From the NCBI GenBank assembly GCA_963802795.1, contig CAWDJV010000005.1, forward strand, positions 744,001-808,000: a DNA stretch of 64,000 nt. The letters run 5' to 3'. The stretch comes from JAIBJN01 sp963802795. GTDB taxonomy: Bacteria > Actinomycetota > Thermoleophilia > Gaiellales > Gaiellaceae. The first letter of the stretch is position 1; every line of letters begins with the position of its first letter. Both the position numbers and the translations under genes were made by a program. The notes below the pieces were generated by a model, which was not told the origin of the DNA, did no database searches, and was given only the letters and a program-made list of their open reading frames with translations. This document shows, piece after piece, positions 23,993 through 33,042 of this stretch.

Positions 23993-25711
23993 CTACCCGC
24001 GCCAGCGGTTCGTGATGGGGACGCGGCGGTCGCGGCCGAACGCCTTCGGCCGCAGCTTGACGCCCGGCGGCGCCTGCCTGCGCTTGTACTCCGCCCGGTC
24101 GATCATGGCGACGGCGCGCTCGACGACGTCGGGATCGAAGCCGTTCGTCGTCAGCTCCTCGACCGAGCTGTCCAGCTCGACGTACGCCTCGAGCACCTCG
24201 TCGAGCTCGGAGTAGGGCGGCAGGGAGTCCTCGTCGCGCTGGTCGGGCTTGAGCTCGGCGCTCGGGGCGCGCTCGATGGTCGACGCGGGGATGAGGTCGC
24301 GGCCCGCGCGCTCGTTCAGGTGGCGCGCCAGCCGGTAGACGTCGGTCTTGTACACGTCTTTCAGGAGGGCGAACCCTCCCGCCATGTCGCCGTAGAGCGT
24401 CGCGTAGCCCACCGACAGCTCGCTCTTGTTGCCGGTCGCGAGCGGCAGCCAGCCGAACTTGTTCGAGAGCGCCATGACGATCAGGCCGCGCACGCGTGCC
24501 TGGATGTTCTCCTCGGCGACCCCGCGCTCTGTGCCGGCGAAGACGTCGGCCAGTGCAATGCCGACAGCCTCCACGATCGGCTCGATCGGGATCTCGAGGA
24601 ACCGCGTCCCGATCGAGTCGGCGGCCCTCCGCGCGTCGCCACGGGTCGCCTCCGAGGAGAAGCGCGACGGCATCGAGGCGCAGACCACGCGCTCGGGACC
24701 GAGCGCCTCTGCCGCCAGCGCAGCCGTCAGGGCCGAGTCGATTCCGCCCGAGATGCCCAGGACGACGTCGGTGAAGCCGTTCTTCTCGACGTAGTCGCGC
24801 AGGCCGAGCTCGATGGCCAGCCGCATTTCCTCGAGCTCGCCGGGGACCGGCGCGACCAGCGGCCGCACCGGCGCCCGCTCGGCGGCCGGGCGCTCGGGCA
24901 CGTCGACGACGGGCGGGTCCGGAAGCTCGCGGAGCGCCTGGGCCAGGGACCGTCTTCGTGCGTCGCGCAGGCGCCGGGCGACCGCGGTCGTCGTGTCGAC
25001 GTCGGCGACGAGCAGCGCCTCCTCGAAGGCCGGCGCGCGAGCGACGATCTCGCCGTTCTCGTCCAGGACGAGGCTGTGGCCGTCGAAGATGAGCTCGTCC
25101 TGGGCGCCGACGGCGTTCACGAACGCGATCCAGCACGAGTTGTCCCTCGCCCGCGCCGCAAGCATCTCCTCGCGCTCGGTGCCCTTGCCGACGTGGAAGG
25201 GCGAGGCCGAGATGTTGGCCACGACGTGCGCGCCTGCGAGCGCGAGGTCGGTCGCCGGCGGGCCGGGCTGCCAGATGTCCTCGCAGACCGTCGGCCCGAC
25301 GAGGGTCTCGCCGCAGCGGAGGAGCACGAGGTCGCGGCCGGGCTGGAAGTAGCGGTCCTCGTCGAAGACGCCGTAGTTGGGCAGAAACTGCTTGCGGTAG
25401 ATCGCCTTCACCTCCCCGTCCACGCAGACAGCGCAGGCGTTGAAGAGGTCGCGGTCGAGGTGGGGGAAGCCGACGAGGGCCGCGATTCCCTGCGTCGCGG
25501 CGGCGACCTCCGCCAGCGTGTCGGCTGCTGCCCTCAGGAAGCCCGGGCGAAGCAGCAGGTCCTCGGGCGGGTAGCCCGTGACCGCAAGCTCGGGGAAGAG
25601 GACGAGGTCGGCGCCGGCGGCCCGCGCCTCCTCGAGGCGGCCGAGGATCCGGTCGCGGTTGCCGTCGAGATCGCCGACGACGGTGTCGATCTGGGCGAGC
25701 GCGAGCCTCAT
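23993..25711 (-). CDS. nadE: Glutamine-dependent NAD+ synthetase
   Basis: 572 residues. The N-terminal nitrilase-type glutaminase has the triad E41 (FPELAVTGYP), K107 (YRKQFLPNYG) and C143 (VCEDIW); ammonia passes to the C-terminal synthetase, which has the pyrophosphatase motif LGISGGIDSAL and the ATP/NaAD segment LSNKFGWLPLATGNKSE. It adenylates and amidates nicotinate adenine dinucleotide, the last NAD step. Length and fused layout are standard for bacterial two-domain NadE, somewhat shorter than the mycobacterial enzyme. Confidence 0.96.
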   Translation of the reverse strand: MRLALAQIDTVVGDLDGNRDRILGRLEEARAAGADLVLFPELAVTGYPPEDLLLRPGFLRAAADTLAEVAAATQGIAALVGFPHLDRDLFNACAVCVDGEVKAIYRKQFLPNYGVFDEDRYFQPGRDLVLLRCGETLVGPTVCEDIWQPGPPATDLALAGAHVVANISASPFHVGKGTEREEMLAARARDNSCWIAFVNAVGAQDELIFDGHSLVLDENGEIVARAPAFEEALLVADVDTTTAVARRLRDARRRSLAQALRELPDPPVVDVPERPAAERAPVRPLVAPVPGELEEMRLAIELGLRDYVEKNGFTDVVLGISGGIDSALTAALAAEALGPERVVCASMPSRFSSEATRGDARRAADSIGTRFLEIPIEPIVEAVGIALADVFAGTERGVAEENIQARVRGLIVMALSNKFGWLPLATGNKSELSVGYATLYGDMAGGFALLKDVYKTDVYRLARHLNERAGRDLIPASTIERAPSAELKPDQRDEDSLPPYSELDEVLEAYVELDSSVEELTTNGFDPDVVERAVAMIDRAEYKRRQAPPGVKLRPKAFGRDRRVPITNRWRG

Positions 25712-25751
25712 CGCCCCTCTAGTCTAGTTGTTTTCGCCTAAGAAGCGAAAA

Positions 25752-26144
25752 CTACCGGGCGGGCCGGTCCTCGAGGTACTTCTTGAGCCCGAGGAAGGGC
25801 AGGATGAACGCCGCGAAGAGCGAGGCGACCCACACGATGACGGTTCCCGCGATCCAGTCCCAGAATCCGTCGATCGAGAAACCGTCGGAGATCAGGTCGG
25901 TGACGATCAGCGACGCGAGCGTCGCGATGAGCGCGACGCCGCCGAGAGCGGCGCCCGAGCCCCCCCGCCGGATCTGGACGACCAGGAAAGGCTGGAGCAG
26001 TGCGAACACGACGGTGAAGATGACGACCGCGAGGATGAAGCCCGATGCGTCGACATGAAAGCCGTCGAGGACTGCCGCTGCGACCAGCAAGCCGACGGCA
26101 TTCGCGGCCAGGGCGATAACCGTGCGGACGAGCAGCCGGATCAC
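25752..26144 (-). CDS. Phage-holin-family small membrane protein (PF04020-like)
   Basis: 130 residues from GTG 26144, overlapping the stop of the upstream aminotransferase gene (GTGA). Four hydrophobic helices, with FALLQPFLVVQIR and FILPFLGLKKYLED near helix ends, fit the phage_holin_4_2 family of small chromosomal membrane proteins. Despite the name there are no phage genes nearby, so a lytic role should not be assumed. Confidence 0.75.
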   Translation of the reverse strand: MIRLLVRTVIALAANAVGLLVAAAVLDGFHVDASGFILAVVIFTVVFALLQPFLVVQIRRGGSGAALGGVALIATLASLIVTDLISDGFSIDGFWDWIAGTVIVWVASLFAAFILPFLGLKKYLEDRPAR

Positions 26145-27196
26145 GCGCGCGAGTCTACAAAGCCGATCGGCCGGAGAGCCGACGCGGCCAGCTCGACGTC
26201 GGTCTCGTCGTTGTAGAGGTGGAAGGAGAGGCGCACGGAGCCGCCGCGCACCGAGCAGGCGATGCCCGCCCTCTGCAGGCGCTCCGCCGCACCGTCGGCG
26301 TCGTCGACCTCGAGGCGGACGATCGGCGAGGGCGCGTCGGGGAGGACGAGTGCGTCCGTGAGGGCGCGGGCAAGGCCGATGTTGTGCGCAGCGATCCGGT
26401 CGATCCCGAGCTCCGCGAAGAGCGTGAGGCTCGCGCGGCCGCCGGCCGCCGAGAGCCACGGCAGCGAGACGTCGAGCCGGCGGGCATCGTCGGTGAGCTC
26501 CGGAAGGCCGAAGTAATCCTCGTAGGGGTCCACGCGTGACTTCCATCCCGCGGTCCACGGCTCGAGCTCCTGCCGGCGCTCGGGGCTGACGTAGAAGAAG
26601 GCGAGCCCGCGCGGGCAGAGGAGCCACTTGTACCCGTGCGCGACGAGATAGTCGACGCCGTTCAGGTCGACCGGGTACGTCCCGACCGCCTGGGTCGCGT
26701 CCAGGAAGACCCGCGCGCCCGTCGCCCGCAGCGCGCGCAGGTCGGCGACGCGACCCTCGGCTGACTGGACGAGGCTGACGCAAACGACAGCCGTCCGCTC
26801 GTCCACCGCCTCGGCGAGGCGCTCTAGGGGTGCGAGGCGCAGCTCCACTCCCCGCCCCTCCAACGCGCGCCAGGGCAGCATCGCGGAGGTGAAGTCGCGC
26901 TCGTAGAGGACGACGTTCGACCCCGGCCCGGCCGGCAGGCTCGCGGCGACGAGCCCGGCCGCCACCGACGTTGCCGTGACCAGCGCCACGTCCTCGGCGC
27001 GTGCGCCCACGAGCCCGGCGAAGAGCGCGCGGCAGGCCTCGCCGTCCTCCTCCCAGTCGCGCCAGCGCCGGCGCGTGCGCCAGCCTTCGTGCGCCTCTGC
27101 GAGCGCCGCGAGCGTCGAGCGCGGGGGGAGGCCGTACGTGGCCGAGTCGAGGTAGCCGCGGGTCGGCGTCCCCTCGTACTCAGAGGGCGCGAGCAA
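26141..27196 (-). CDS. Class-V PLP-dependent aminotransferase
   Basis: 351 residues from TTG 27196, the only in-frame start close to the conserved GYLDSATYGLPP. PLP-fold features: ATSVAAGLVAA, CVSLVQSAEGRVAD, FLDATQAVGTYPVD and the Schiff-base lysine in LVAHGYKWLLCPRG. It overlaps the end of the acyl-CoA synthetase gene by 17 bp and the holin-like gene by 4 bp, so all three are co-transcribed. It belongs with isopenicillin-epimerase-like/Csd-like enzymes; the substrate is unknown. Confidence 0.82.
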   Translation of the reverse strand: MLAPSEYEGTPTRGYLDSATYGLPPRSTLAALAEAHEGWRTRRRWRDWEEDGEACRALFAGLVGARAEDVALVTATSVAAGLVAASLPAGPGSNVVLYERDFTSAMLPWRALEGRGVELRLAPLERLAEAVDERTAVVCVSLVQSAEGRVADLRALRATGARVFLDATQAVGTYPVDLNGVDYLVAHGYKWLLCPRGLAFFYVSPERRQELEPWTAGWKSRVDPYEDYFGLPELTDDARRLDVSLPWLSAAGGRASLTLFAELGIDRIAAHNIGLARALTDALVLPDAPSPIVRLEVDDADGAAERLQRAGIACSVRGGSVRLSFHLYNDETDVELAASALRPIGFVDSRA

Positions 27197-29072
27197 TGTC
27201 CTCGAGGGCTTCGGGGTTCTCGATCGAGGAAAGGTCGCCGGGATCCTCGCCGAGCGCCTGCGCACGGACGGCGCGCCGGACGATCTTGGCGCTGCGCGTC
27301 TTGGGAAGGGCGGGGACGAAGACGACCCGTCCCGGCCGGAAAGCCCGCCCCAGCTCCGTCGCAATGCGCGCCGCGACCTCGGCCGCGAGCTCCTCGCCCG
27401 GCTCGTCCCCGGGGGCGAGGATGCAGAACACCCATGCCGTCTCGCCCTTCACCGGGTGGGGGACGCCGACGGCCGCCGCCTCGGCCACCGCTGGATGGCC
27501 GACCGCGGCCGACTCGATCTCGGCGGGGCCGACGCGCTTGCCGGCGATGTTGAGCGTGTCGTCGGAGCGGCCGTGCAGGAACCAGTACCCGTCGGCGTCG
27601 ACCGAGGCCCAGTCGCCGTGCACCCAGACTCCCGGCAGGCGGCGCCAGTAGGTATCGAGATAGCGCTCGGGGTCTCGCCAGAACCCGCGCGTCATGCCGG
27701 GGAACGGTTTTCGGCAGACGAGCTCTCCGACCTCGCCGGTGCCCGCCAGCGAGCGCCCGTCCGGATCGACCACGTCGACGGCCATCCCCAGCGCCGGGCC
27801 GCCGAGCGAGCACTCCTTGATCGGCATCGCCGGCGTGGGCGAGAGGAAGCACGCCCCGATCTCGGTGCCTCCCGAGCAGTTGATGATCGGACAGCGTCCG
27901 CCGCCGACGTTCTCCGCAAGCCATCGGTACGGATCGGGGTTCCACGGCTCACCGGTCGTGACGAGCGTCCGCAGAGAGGAGAGATCGGCCGCCGGCTCGC
28001 CGTGCGGGATCAGCGCCCGTACGAGCGTCGGCGAGAGGCCGAGGATGCCAACCCGCTCGCCTTCGACGATCCGCCAGAGCCGGTCCGCGGGACTATCGGG
28101 CGCTCCCTCGGCGAAGACGAGCGTGGCGCCGAGCGCGCCTCCGCCGACGACCGTCCACGGCCCCATGATCCAGCCCATGTCGGTGGCGAAATGGACGATG
28201 TCGCCGGGGTGGGCGTCGGCCTGGTACGCCACTTCGCGGGTGATCGAGACGAGGAAGCCGCCCTGGACGTGCAGGACGCCCTTGGGCCGCCCGGTCGTCC
28301 CGGAGGTGTAGGTGAGGAGGTACGGGTGCTCCGAGTCGACCTCGAGGGGCGGCAGCTCGCCGGGGCTCTCGTCGACGAGCGCGCCCCAGCCTTCGTCCCG
28401 CGCCCACGTCACGACATGCTCGACCGACGGGACGTCGCGCACCGCCTCGTCGACGGTCTCCCGCATCGGTAGCCGGGCGCCCCGGCGGAGCGAGTAGTCC
28501 GCCGTGATCACCACTCTCGTCTCGGAGTCCGCGAGGCGCTGCCGGACGGCGGGGGCCGCGAAGCCGGAGAAGACCGGCACCTGCACCGCGCCGACGTGCG
28601 CGCACGCGTGCGAGGCGACCGCGACCTCGGGGCACATGGGCATGTAGATCGCCACGCGGTCGCCCGCCTCGACGCCCAGGCGCACGAGCCCCTCCGCCAG
28701 CCGGGTGACCTGGTCCGACAGCTCGGCGAACGTGTAGGACGAGCGCGAGCCGTCCTCGCCGAGGCCGATCGCCGCGACCTGCTCGGGCGTGCGGTCGGCC
28801 CAGCGATGGACGCAGTTCCGTGCGATGGACACCGTCCCGCCGACGAACCACGTCGCCCATTCGGGGCCGCGGGACAGGTCGCACACCCGCTCCCACGGGG
28901 TCGAGAACTCGATCCCGAGGTCCTCGACCACCGCGGGCCAGAACCAGTCCGGCTCCTCCTGCGAGCGCCGCACGAGCTCCCGGTAGTTCTCGAGCCCGTG
29001 GCTGCGCATGAGCCGGACGACGTTCGCTCGCTCGAGCGTCTCCTCGTCGGGCGTCCAGACGACGTCGGCCAT
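27180..29072 (-). CDS. AMP-forming acyl-CoA synthetase (AcsA-like)
   Basis: About 630 residues (ATG 29072; ATG 29084 would add four). ANL-superfamily motifs: YTSGTTGRPKGVLH (P-loop), NCSGGTEIGACF, GDWASVDADGYWFLHGR, NIAGKRVGPAEIE (hinge) and the catalytic lysine in PKTRSAKIVRR. The substrate pocket GWIMGPW is the acetyl/short-chain type (WxxG/P), suggesting acetate, propionate or another short acid. Divergent from the TetR gene, so possibly repressed through the same operators. Confidence 0.88.
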   Translation of the reverse strand: MADVVWTPDEETLERANVVRLMRSHGLENYRELVRRSQEEPDWFWPAVVEDLGIEFSTPWERVCDLSRGPEWATWFVGGTVSIARNCVHRWADRTPEQVAAIGLGEDGSRSSYTFAELSDQVTRLAEGLVRLGVEAGDRVAIYMPMCPEVAVASHACAHVGAVQVPVFSGFAAPAVRQRLADSETRVVITADYSLRRGARLPMRETVDEAVRDVPSVEHVVTWARDEGWGALVDESPGELPPLEVDSEHPYLLTYTSGTTGRPKGVLHVQGGFLVSITREVAYQADAHPGDIVHFATDMGWIMGPWTVVGGGALGATLVFAEGAPDSPADRLWRIVEGERVGILGLSPTLVRALIPHGEPAADLSSLRTLVTTGEPWNPDPYRWLAENVGGGRCPIINCSGGTEIGACFLSPTPAMPIKECSLGGPALGMAVDVVDPDGRSLAGTGEVGELVCRKPFPGMTRGFWRDPERYLDTYWRRLPGVWVHGDWASVDADGYWFLHGRSDDTLNIAGKRVGPAEIESAAVGHPAVAEAAAVGVPHPVKGETAWVFCILAPGDEPGEELAAEVAARIATELGRAFRPGRVVFVPALPKTRSAKIVRRAVRAQALGEDPGDLSSIENPEALEDIARAL

Positions 29073-29115
29073 GGGGGAGGCCACAGTCTACGGACGGGGT
29101 TCGGGCGGGTCTCGC

Positions 29116-29157
29116 TTGACGATGAGTGAACGCTCACCCATAATGAGCGAGCGCTCA
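29116..29157 (+). promoter_or_regulatory. Promoter overlapped by two TetR-type operators
   Basis: TTGACG (29116-29121), a 17-bp spacer and CATAAT (29139-29144) form a good housekeeping promoter. Two palindromes overlap it: TGAGTGAACGCTCA at 29123-29136 (one mismatch) and the perfect TGAGCGAGCGCTCA at 29144-29157, spaced 21 bp (two helical turns). They lie just before the TetR gene, which probably autoregulates here. Confidence 0.8.
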
Positions 29158-29160
29158 CTC

Positions 29161-29787
29161 ATGGTCGACGCGATCGAGACGAAGCCTGCCCTCCTCCGTC
29201 GCCGCATCATCGAGGCGGCCGACGCGCTGATCCGCGAGCACGGGCTCGCCGGGGCGACCACGCGGGAGATCGCGCGCGCCGCCGGCTGCGCAGAAGGCTC
29301 GATCTACGTGCATTTCGAGGACAAGATCGACCTCGTCATCGCCGTCATCGTCGAGCGTGAGCCCTCCTTCACGGAGTTGCTCGAGCTCCCCGCGAAGGCG
29401 GGAGAGGCCACCGTCGACACCAACCTCGTGCCGTGGGTGGACGAGGTCCTGAAGCTCATGCGCGAGAACCAGCCCATCTTCTTCGCCCTCATGAGTGACC
29501 GCGCCGTCTTCAAGCGCTTCAAGGAACGGCTGCGCGAGCGCGAGACCGGCCCGGTCGCGCTCTTTCGCGCTGTCGAGACCTACGTACGGGCCGAGCAGGA
29601 GCTCGGGCGTATCGACGAGCGGGTCAAGCCTCCGATCGTTGCAACGATCCTGGTCGGCGCCTGCCGGGACCAGGTCGTGACGCACGCGCTGGCCGGAAAG
29701 GAGCAGATCCCGCCAGAGACCTTCTCGCAGGAGCTCGTTCGGACCGTCGTCTTCGGCCTCGCCCCCGCCCGTGAGGAGAGGCCGTGA
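29161..29787 (+). CDS. TetR/AcrR family repressor
   Basis: 208 residues from ATG 29161; upstream in-frame Mets at 29122 and 29143 fall inside the promoter/operator, so they are not used. The N-terminal HTH (ADALIREHGLAGATTREIAR, then GSIYVHFEDKIDLV) is classical TetR. The remaining helices form the ligand and dimer domain. GTGA overlap with the following efflux gene points to a repressor-pump operon whose inducer is probably a pump substrate; the divergent acyl-CoA synthetase could also respond. Confidence 0.92.
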   Translation: MVDAIETKPALLRRRIIEAADALIREHGLAGATTREIARAAGCAEGSIYVHFEDKIDLVIAVIVEREPSFTELLELPAKAGEATVDTNLVPWVDEVLKLMRENQPIFFALMSDRAVFKRFKERLRERETGPVALFRAVETYVRAEQELGRIDERVKPPIVATILVGACRDQVVTHALAGKEQIPPETFSQELVRTVVFGLAPAREERP

Positions 29788-31223
29788 AGGCACGCATCTT
29801 CGCCCCCGAGAACCGCAAGTGGTGGACGCTGGGCGCGGTCGCGTTCGGCCTCTTCATGATCATGCTCGACAACACGATCGTGAACGTCGCGCTCCCGTCC
29901 ATTCAGCGCGACCTCGAGATCGGGATCTCCGAGCTCGAGTGGGTCGTCAACGGCTATGCGCTCACGTTCGCGGTGATGATGCTCACCGGCGGGAAGCTCG
30001 CCGACCTGCTCGGCCGGCGTTTCATCTTCATCGTCGGCCTCGGCATCTTCACGGCGTCCTCGCTCGCCTGCGGCCTGGCCCCGAGCGCCGAGTGGCTCAT
30101 CGCCGCGCGGATCGCCCAGGGCGTCGGGGCCGCGCTCATGAACCCCGCGACGCTCTCGATCATCACGGCGACGTTCCCGCCGCGGCAGCGTGGTATGGCG
30201 ATCGGGATCTGGGCAGGCGTCTCGGCGCTCGCACTCGCCATCGGCCCGCTCGTCGGCGGCATCATCGCCGAGCACCTCGCCTGGGGCTGGATCTTCTTCA
30301 TCAACGTCCCTGTCGGGATTCTCGCCATGGTCGTCGCGTGGATCGTGATCGACGAGTCTCGCGACACGTCGGCCGAGCAGCGGCTCGACCTGCCGGGGCT
30401 CGTCACGTCCGCGATCGGGCTCTTCGCGCTCACGTACGGGTTGATCGAGGCGAACACCTACGGCTGGACGTCGCCGCGCATCCTCTCGCTGTTCGGGGTC
30501 GCCGCCGTGGCGCTCGCGGCCTTCGTCGTCCTCGAGCTGCGACAGCGAGTGCCGATGCTCGATCTCAACCTCTTCCGGAACTCCACGTTCGCCGGCGCGA
30601 ACACCGTGATGATGCTGGTCGCGCTCGCGATGTTCGGCGTCTTCTTCTTCGTCTCGCTCTTCGTCCAGAACATCCTCGGCTATTCGCCCATCGAGGCCGG
30701 AGCGACGTTCCTGCCGATGACCATCCTCATCATTCTCGTGGCCCCCTGGGCCGGGAAGCTCTCGGATCGGGTCGGGTCGCGCTGGCTGATGGGGGCCGGA
30801 ATGATCTGCGTCGGGATCAGCTTGCTCATCTTCGGCAGGCTGGACGCCGGCTCCGACTTCTGGGATCTTCTGCCCGGCCTCCTCGTCGGCGGCGTCGGCA
30901 TGGCGCTGAGCATGACCCCGACCACCGCTGCGGCGATGGGCGCCGTCCCGGTCGAGAAGGCCGGAGTCGGCTCCGCGGTCCTGAACAGCATGCGCCAGGT
31001 GGGGGGCTCGCTCGGGATCGCGATCATGGGAGCCATCGTCACCTCGCACGTGCAGCCCGTCTCCACGCCCACCCCCGAGACCGCCAGCCAGTTCGTCTCG
31101 GGCTTCCAGGATGCCCTCCTGGTCGCGGCGGGCGTTGCGTTCGTAGGGGCGATCGTGGCGGTGACGACGGTTCGCAAGCATCGCCACGCGGATGCCGCCG
31201 AGATCGCCGAGGCCGCCGCCTAG
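29784..31223 (+). CDS. MFS multidrug efflux transporter (DHA2/EmrB-QacA type)
   Basis: 479 residues from GTG 29784. About fourteen hydrophobic helices; the DHA2 signatures are present: MLDNTIVNVALPSIQRDL (motif D1 in helix 1), GKLADLLGRRFIF (motif A, loop 2-3) and GVGAALMNPATLSII with GIWAGVSALALAIGPLVGG (motif C, antiporter). It should expel hydrophobic compounds in exchange for protons. Co-translated with the TetR repressor. Confidence 0.92.
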   Translation: MKARIFAPENRKWWTLGAVAFGLFMIMLDNTIVNVALPSIQRDLEIGISELEWVVNGYALTFAVMMLTGGKLADLLGRRFIFIVGLGIFTASSLACGLAPSAEWLIAARIAQGVGAALMNPATLSIITATFPPRQRGMAIGIWAGVSALALAIGPLVGGIIAEHLAWGWIFFINVPVGILAMVVAWIVIDESRDTSAEQRLDLPGLVTSAIGLFALTYGLIEANTYGWTSPRILSLFGVAAVALAAFVVLELRQRVPMLDLNLFRNSTFAGANTVMMLVALAMFGVFFFVSLFVQNILGYSPIEAGATFLPMTILIILVAPWAGKLSDRVGSRWLMGAGMICVGISLLIFGRLDAGSDFWDLLPGLLVGGVGMALSMTPTTAAAMGAVPVEKAGVGSAVLNSMRQVGGSLGIAIMGAIVTSHVQPVSTPTPETASQFVSGFQDALLVAAGVAFVGAIVAVTTVRKHRHADAAEIAEAAA

Positions 31224-31463
31224 AACCGAGCTCTCAGACCGGTCGGGGGATGGAGAGAGTGGGCGCCGGCGCCGACATACCGTCTATGACCTCGATCCCG
31301 AAAAGGCGCCAACCCGGAGACCTCGACTCTGCGGCCCAGTCGATGTCCCCGGGTTGGGTGTCGCCGGGAGTTGGCGCGCCTTCCGCACTCCTATTGCCTG
31401 GCGTCTGGCAGAAATGCGGAACGAGGCTGACTATAGCCCAGCCTTACAGGAAGTCAAGTGGGG

Positions 31464-31491
31464 TTGTGAAGTGACTTTTCCTGCGTATAGT
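31464..31491 (+). promoter_or_regulatory. Promoter of the XRE-TPR gene
   Basis: TTGTGA (31464-31469) and TATAGT (31486-31491) with a 16-bp spacer lie in a locally AT-richer patch, 15 nt before the ATG at 31507. The rest of the 283-bp interval from 31224 shows no gene. Confidence 0.55.
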
Positions 31492-31506
31492 TCACGACGA
31501 GGAGCA

Positions 31507-32847
31507 ATGCCCGAGAACACCGCGCTATCACATCCCGCAGCACCCGCTCGCACGTCCCTCGGGGACCGCGTGCGCCAGCTCCGGATCTCCGGGGGTCTGA
31601 CCCAGACCGAGCTCGCCGGCGAGCGTTTCTCGAAGGAGTACGTCAGCCAGATCGAGCGTGGCAAGACGCGCCCGACCGCCGAGACGGTCGAATGGCTCGC
31701 GACGCGGCTCGGCGTCGACGCCACCTTCCTCGAGACCGGCGTCTCCTCGAGCGAGCGCCAGCGCGTCGAGAGCGTGATCGCACGCGCGGAAGCCGGCGTC
31801 GAGGCGGGGGAGTACGAGGCCGCCGTCGCCGAGCTCGACGCGCTCGCGTCCGCCCTCGCCGCGGTGGCCGCGCCCGAGCTCGAGCTTCGGGCCGCGCTCG
31901 CCTCCGCCTGGGCGCGCATGTACCTGGGCGAAGTCCGCCCGGCGATCGACGAGCTGAACCGCGCCCGCGGGCTCGCCGAAGCGCCGGCCTTCACGGACGT
32001 CGACCGCGCAGACGTGCTCTACCACCTCGCCTGCTGTCGCTACAAGCTCAACTCGATCTCGACCGCCTCCGCGCTCTTCACGGAGGCGCTCGAGCTGGTC
32101 GAGCGCTCCGGGCTTCCCGCGGACAGGCTTCGCTCGAACATCCACGGATGGCGCTCCCGCTGCTATAGGCGCCAGCGCGACTGGGAAGCCGCGCGCGAGG
32201 ATGCCGAGCGCGCCCTCGAGCTCGCGCGCGGGCTCGAAGACCGCCGGGCGACGGCGGAGGCGTACTTCCAAGCGTCGCTGATCACCGAGCGCACCGGCCA
32301 CTGGGTGCTGGCGCGCTCGTATGCGCAGAAGGCCAAGGCGCTCTACGAGGAGCTCCGCGACCAGTCCAACGTCGGAAAGCTCCTGAACGAGATCGGCGCG
32401 CTGAGCTTCCAGCTCGGGAACCCCGACGACGCGGTCTCCTACTTCAAAGATGCCTTCAAGGTCCTGATCGACGCAGGCGACGACATCGACGCCGCGCGCG
32501 TCATCTCGTCGCTCGCGCAGGTGCACCTCCGCACCGGCCGGGTCGAGCTCGCGGAAGAGCAGGCGCGTCAAGCGCTCGAGATGCTCGGGAGCCGCGTCGA
32601 CCACCTCGACGAGATCGGCAATGCGCAGCTCGTCCTCGGGCGTGCGCTCTTGGAGCAGGGGAGGCTCGACGAGGCCGAGGTGGAGCTCGCCGCCTCCGAC
32701 TCGACCTTCGAGCAACTGGGGTCGATCAGCCATCGTGCCGCGACCTGGATCGCCCAGGGCGATCTCGCGGGACGGCGGAGCGACGACCGGCGTGCGGCCA
32801 AGCAGTACCGCCGCGCCGCCGAGGCGCTCCAGGACTTCCACTTCTAA
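31507..32847 (+). CDS. XRE-family HTH regulator with C-terminal TPR domain (RRNPP-like architecture)
   Basis: 446 residues. The HTH (about 17-70) reads LGDRVRQLRISGGLTQTELA, then SKEYVSQIERGKTRPTAETV. The rest is a helical solenoid of about eight TPR-like pairs (for example AVAELDALASALAAV, RDWEAAREDAERALELARG, NPDDAVSYFKDAF, VELAEEQARQALEMLG, QGRLDEAEVELAASDSTF). This matches the Rgg/PlcR/PrgX/NprR layout in which a secreted peptide is re-imported and bound by the TPR groove. A 28-residue secreted-type peptide gene follows after 16 nt. Ligand and targets are inferred, not shown. Confidence 0.85.
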   Translation: MPENTALSHPAAPARTSLGDRVRQLRISGGLTQTELAGERFSKEYVSQIERGKTRPTAETVEWLATRLGVDATFLETGVSSSERQRVESVIARAEAGVEAGEYEAAVAELDALASALAAVAAPELELRAALASAWARMYLGEVRPAIDELNRARGLAEAPAFTDVDRADVLYHLACCRYKLNSISTASALFTEALELVERSGLPADRLRSNIHGWRSRCYRRQRDWEAAREDAERALELARGLEDRRATAEAYFQASLITERTGHWVLARSYAQKAKALYEELRDQSNVGKLLNEIGALSFQLGNPDDAVSYFKDAFKVLIDAGDDIDAARVISSLAQVHLRTGRVELAEEQARQALEMLGSRVDHLDEIGNAQLVLGRALLEQGRLDEAEVELAASDSTFEQLGSISHRAATWIAQGDLAGRRSDDRRAAKQYRRAAEALQDFHF

Positions 32848-32863
32848 AGGGGAGGTGAAAACT

Positions 32864-32950
32864 GTGAAGGTGAAGGCTCTTCTGTCGCTGACCGCTCTCG
32901 TCGCGTTCCTCGCGCCGCTGGCCGGCTTCGGCCATTTCGACGGCCACTAG
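32864..32950 (+). CDS. 28-residue secreted-type peptide, candidate pheromone precursor
   Basis: GTG 32864 is preceded by a very strong ribosome binding site (GGGGAGG, 32849-32855, 8-nt gap) and lies 16 nt after the XRE-TPR stop. The product begins with two lysines, has a hydrophobic core (ALLSLTALVAFLAPL) and ends GFGHFDGH. It is too short to be a membrane enzyme, and the layout (short basic start, hydrophobic signal, small polar tail) is that of peptide pheromone precursors next to RRNPP regulators. A leader peptide or membrane micropeptide is the alternative. The stop is followed by a tandem GGCCACTA duplication. Confidence 0.55.
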   Translation: MKVKALLSLTALVAFLAPLAGFGHFDGH

Positions 32951-33042
32951 GCCACTAGGCGCGCGCCGCCGCTTGTTCGACCGCCGGAAGGATGGTCGGC
33001 CTCCACGTCGAACCTCTCGGGCGCGAGACCCGAGACTCGACC

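Noticed and set aside
25752..26144. Phage holin hit as evidence of a prophage.
   Set aside because: This small four-helix family is common on bacterial chromosomes, and no other phage gene is nearby.
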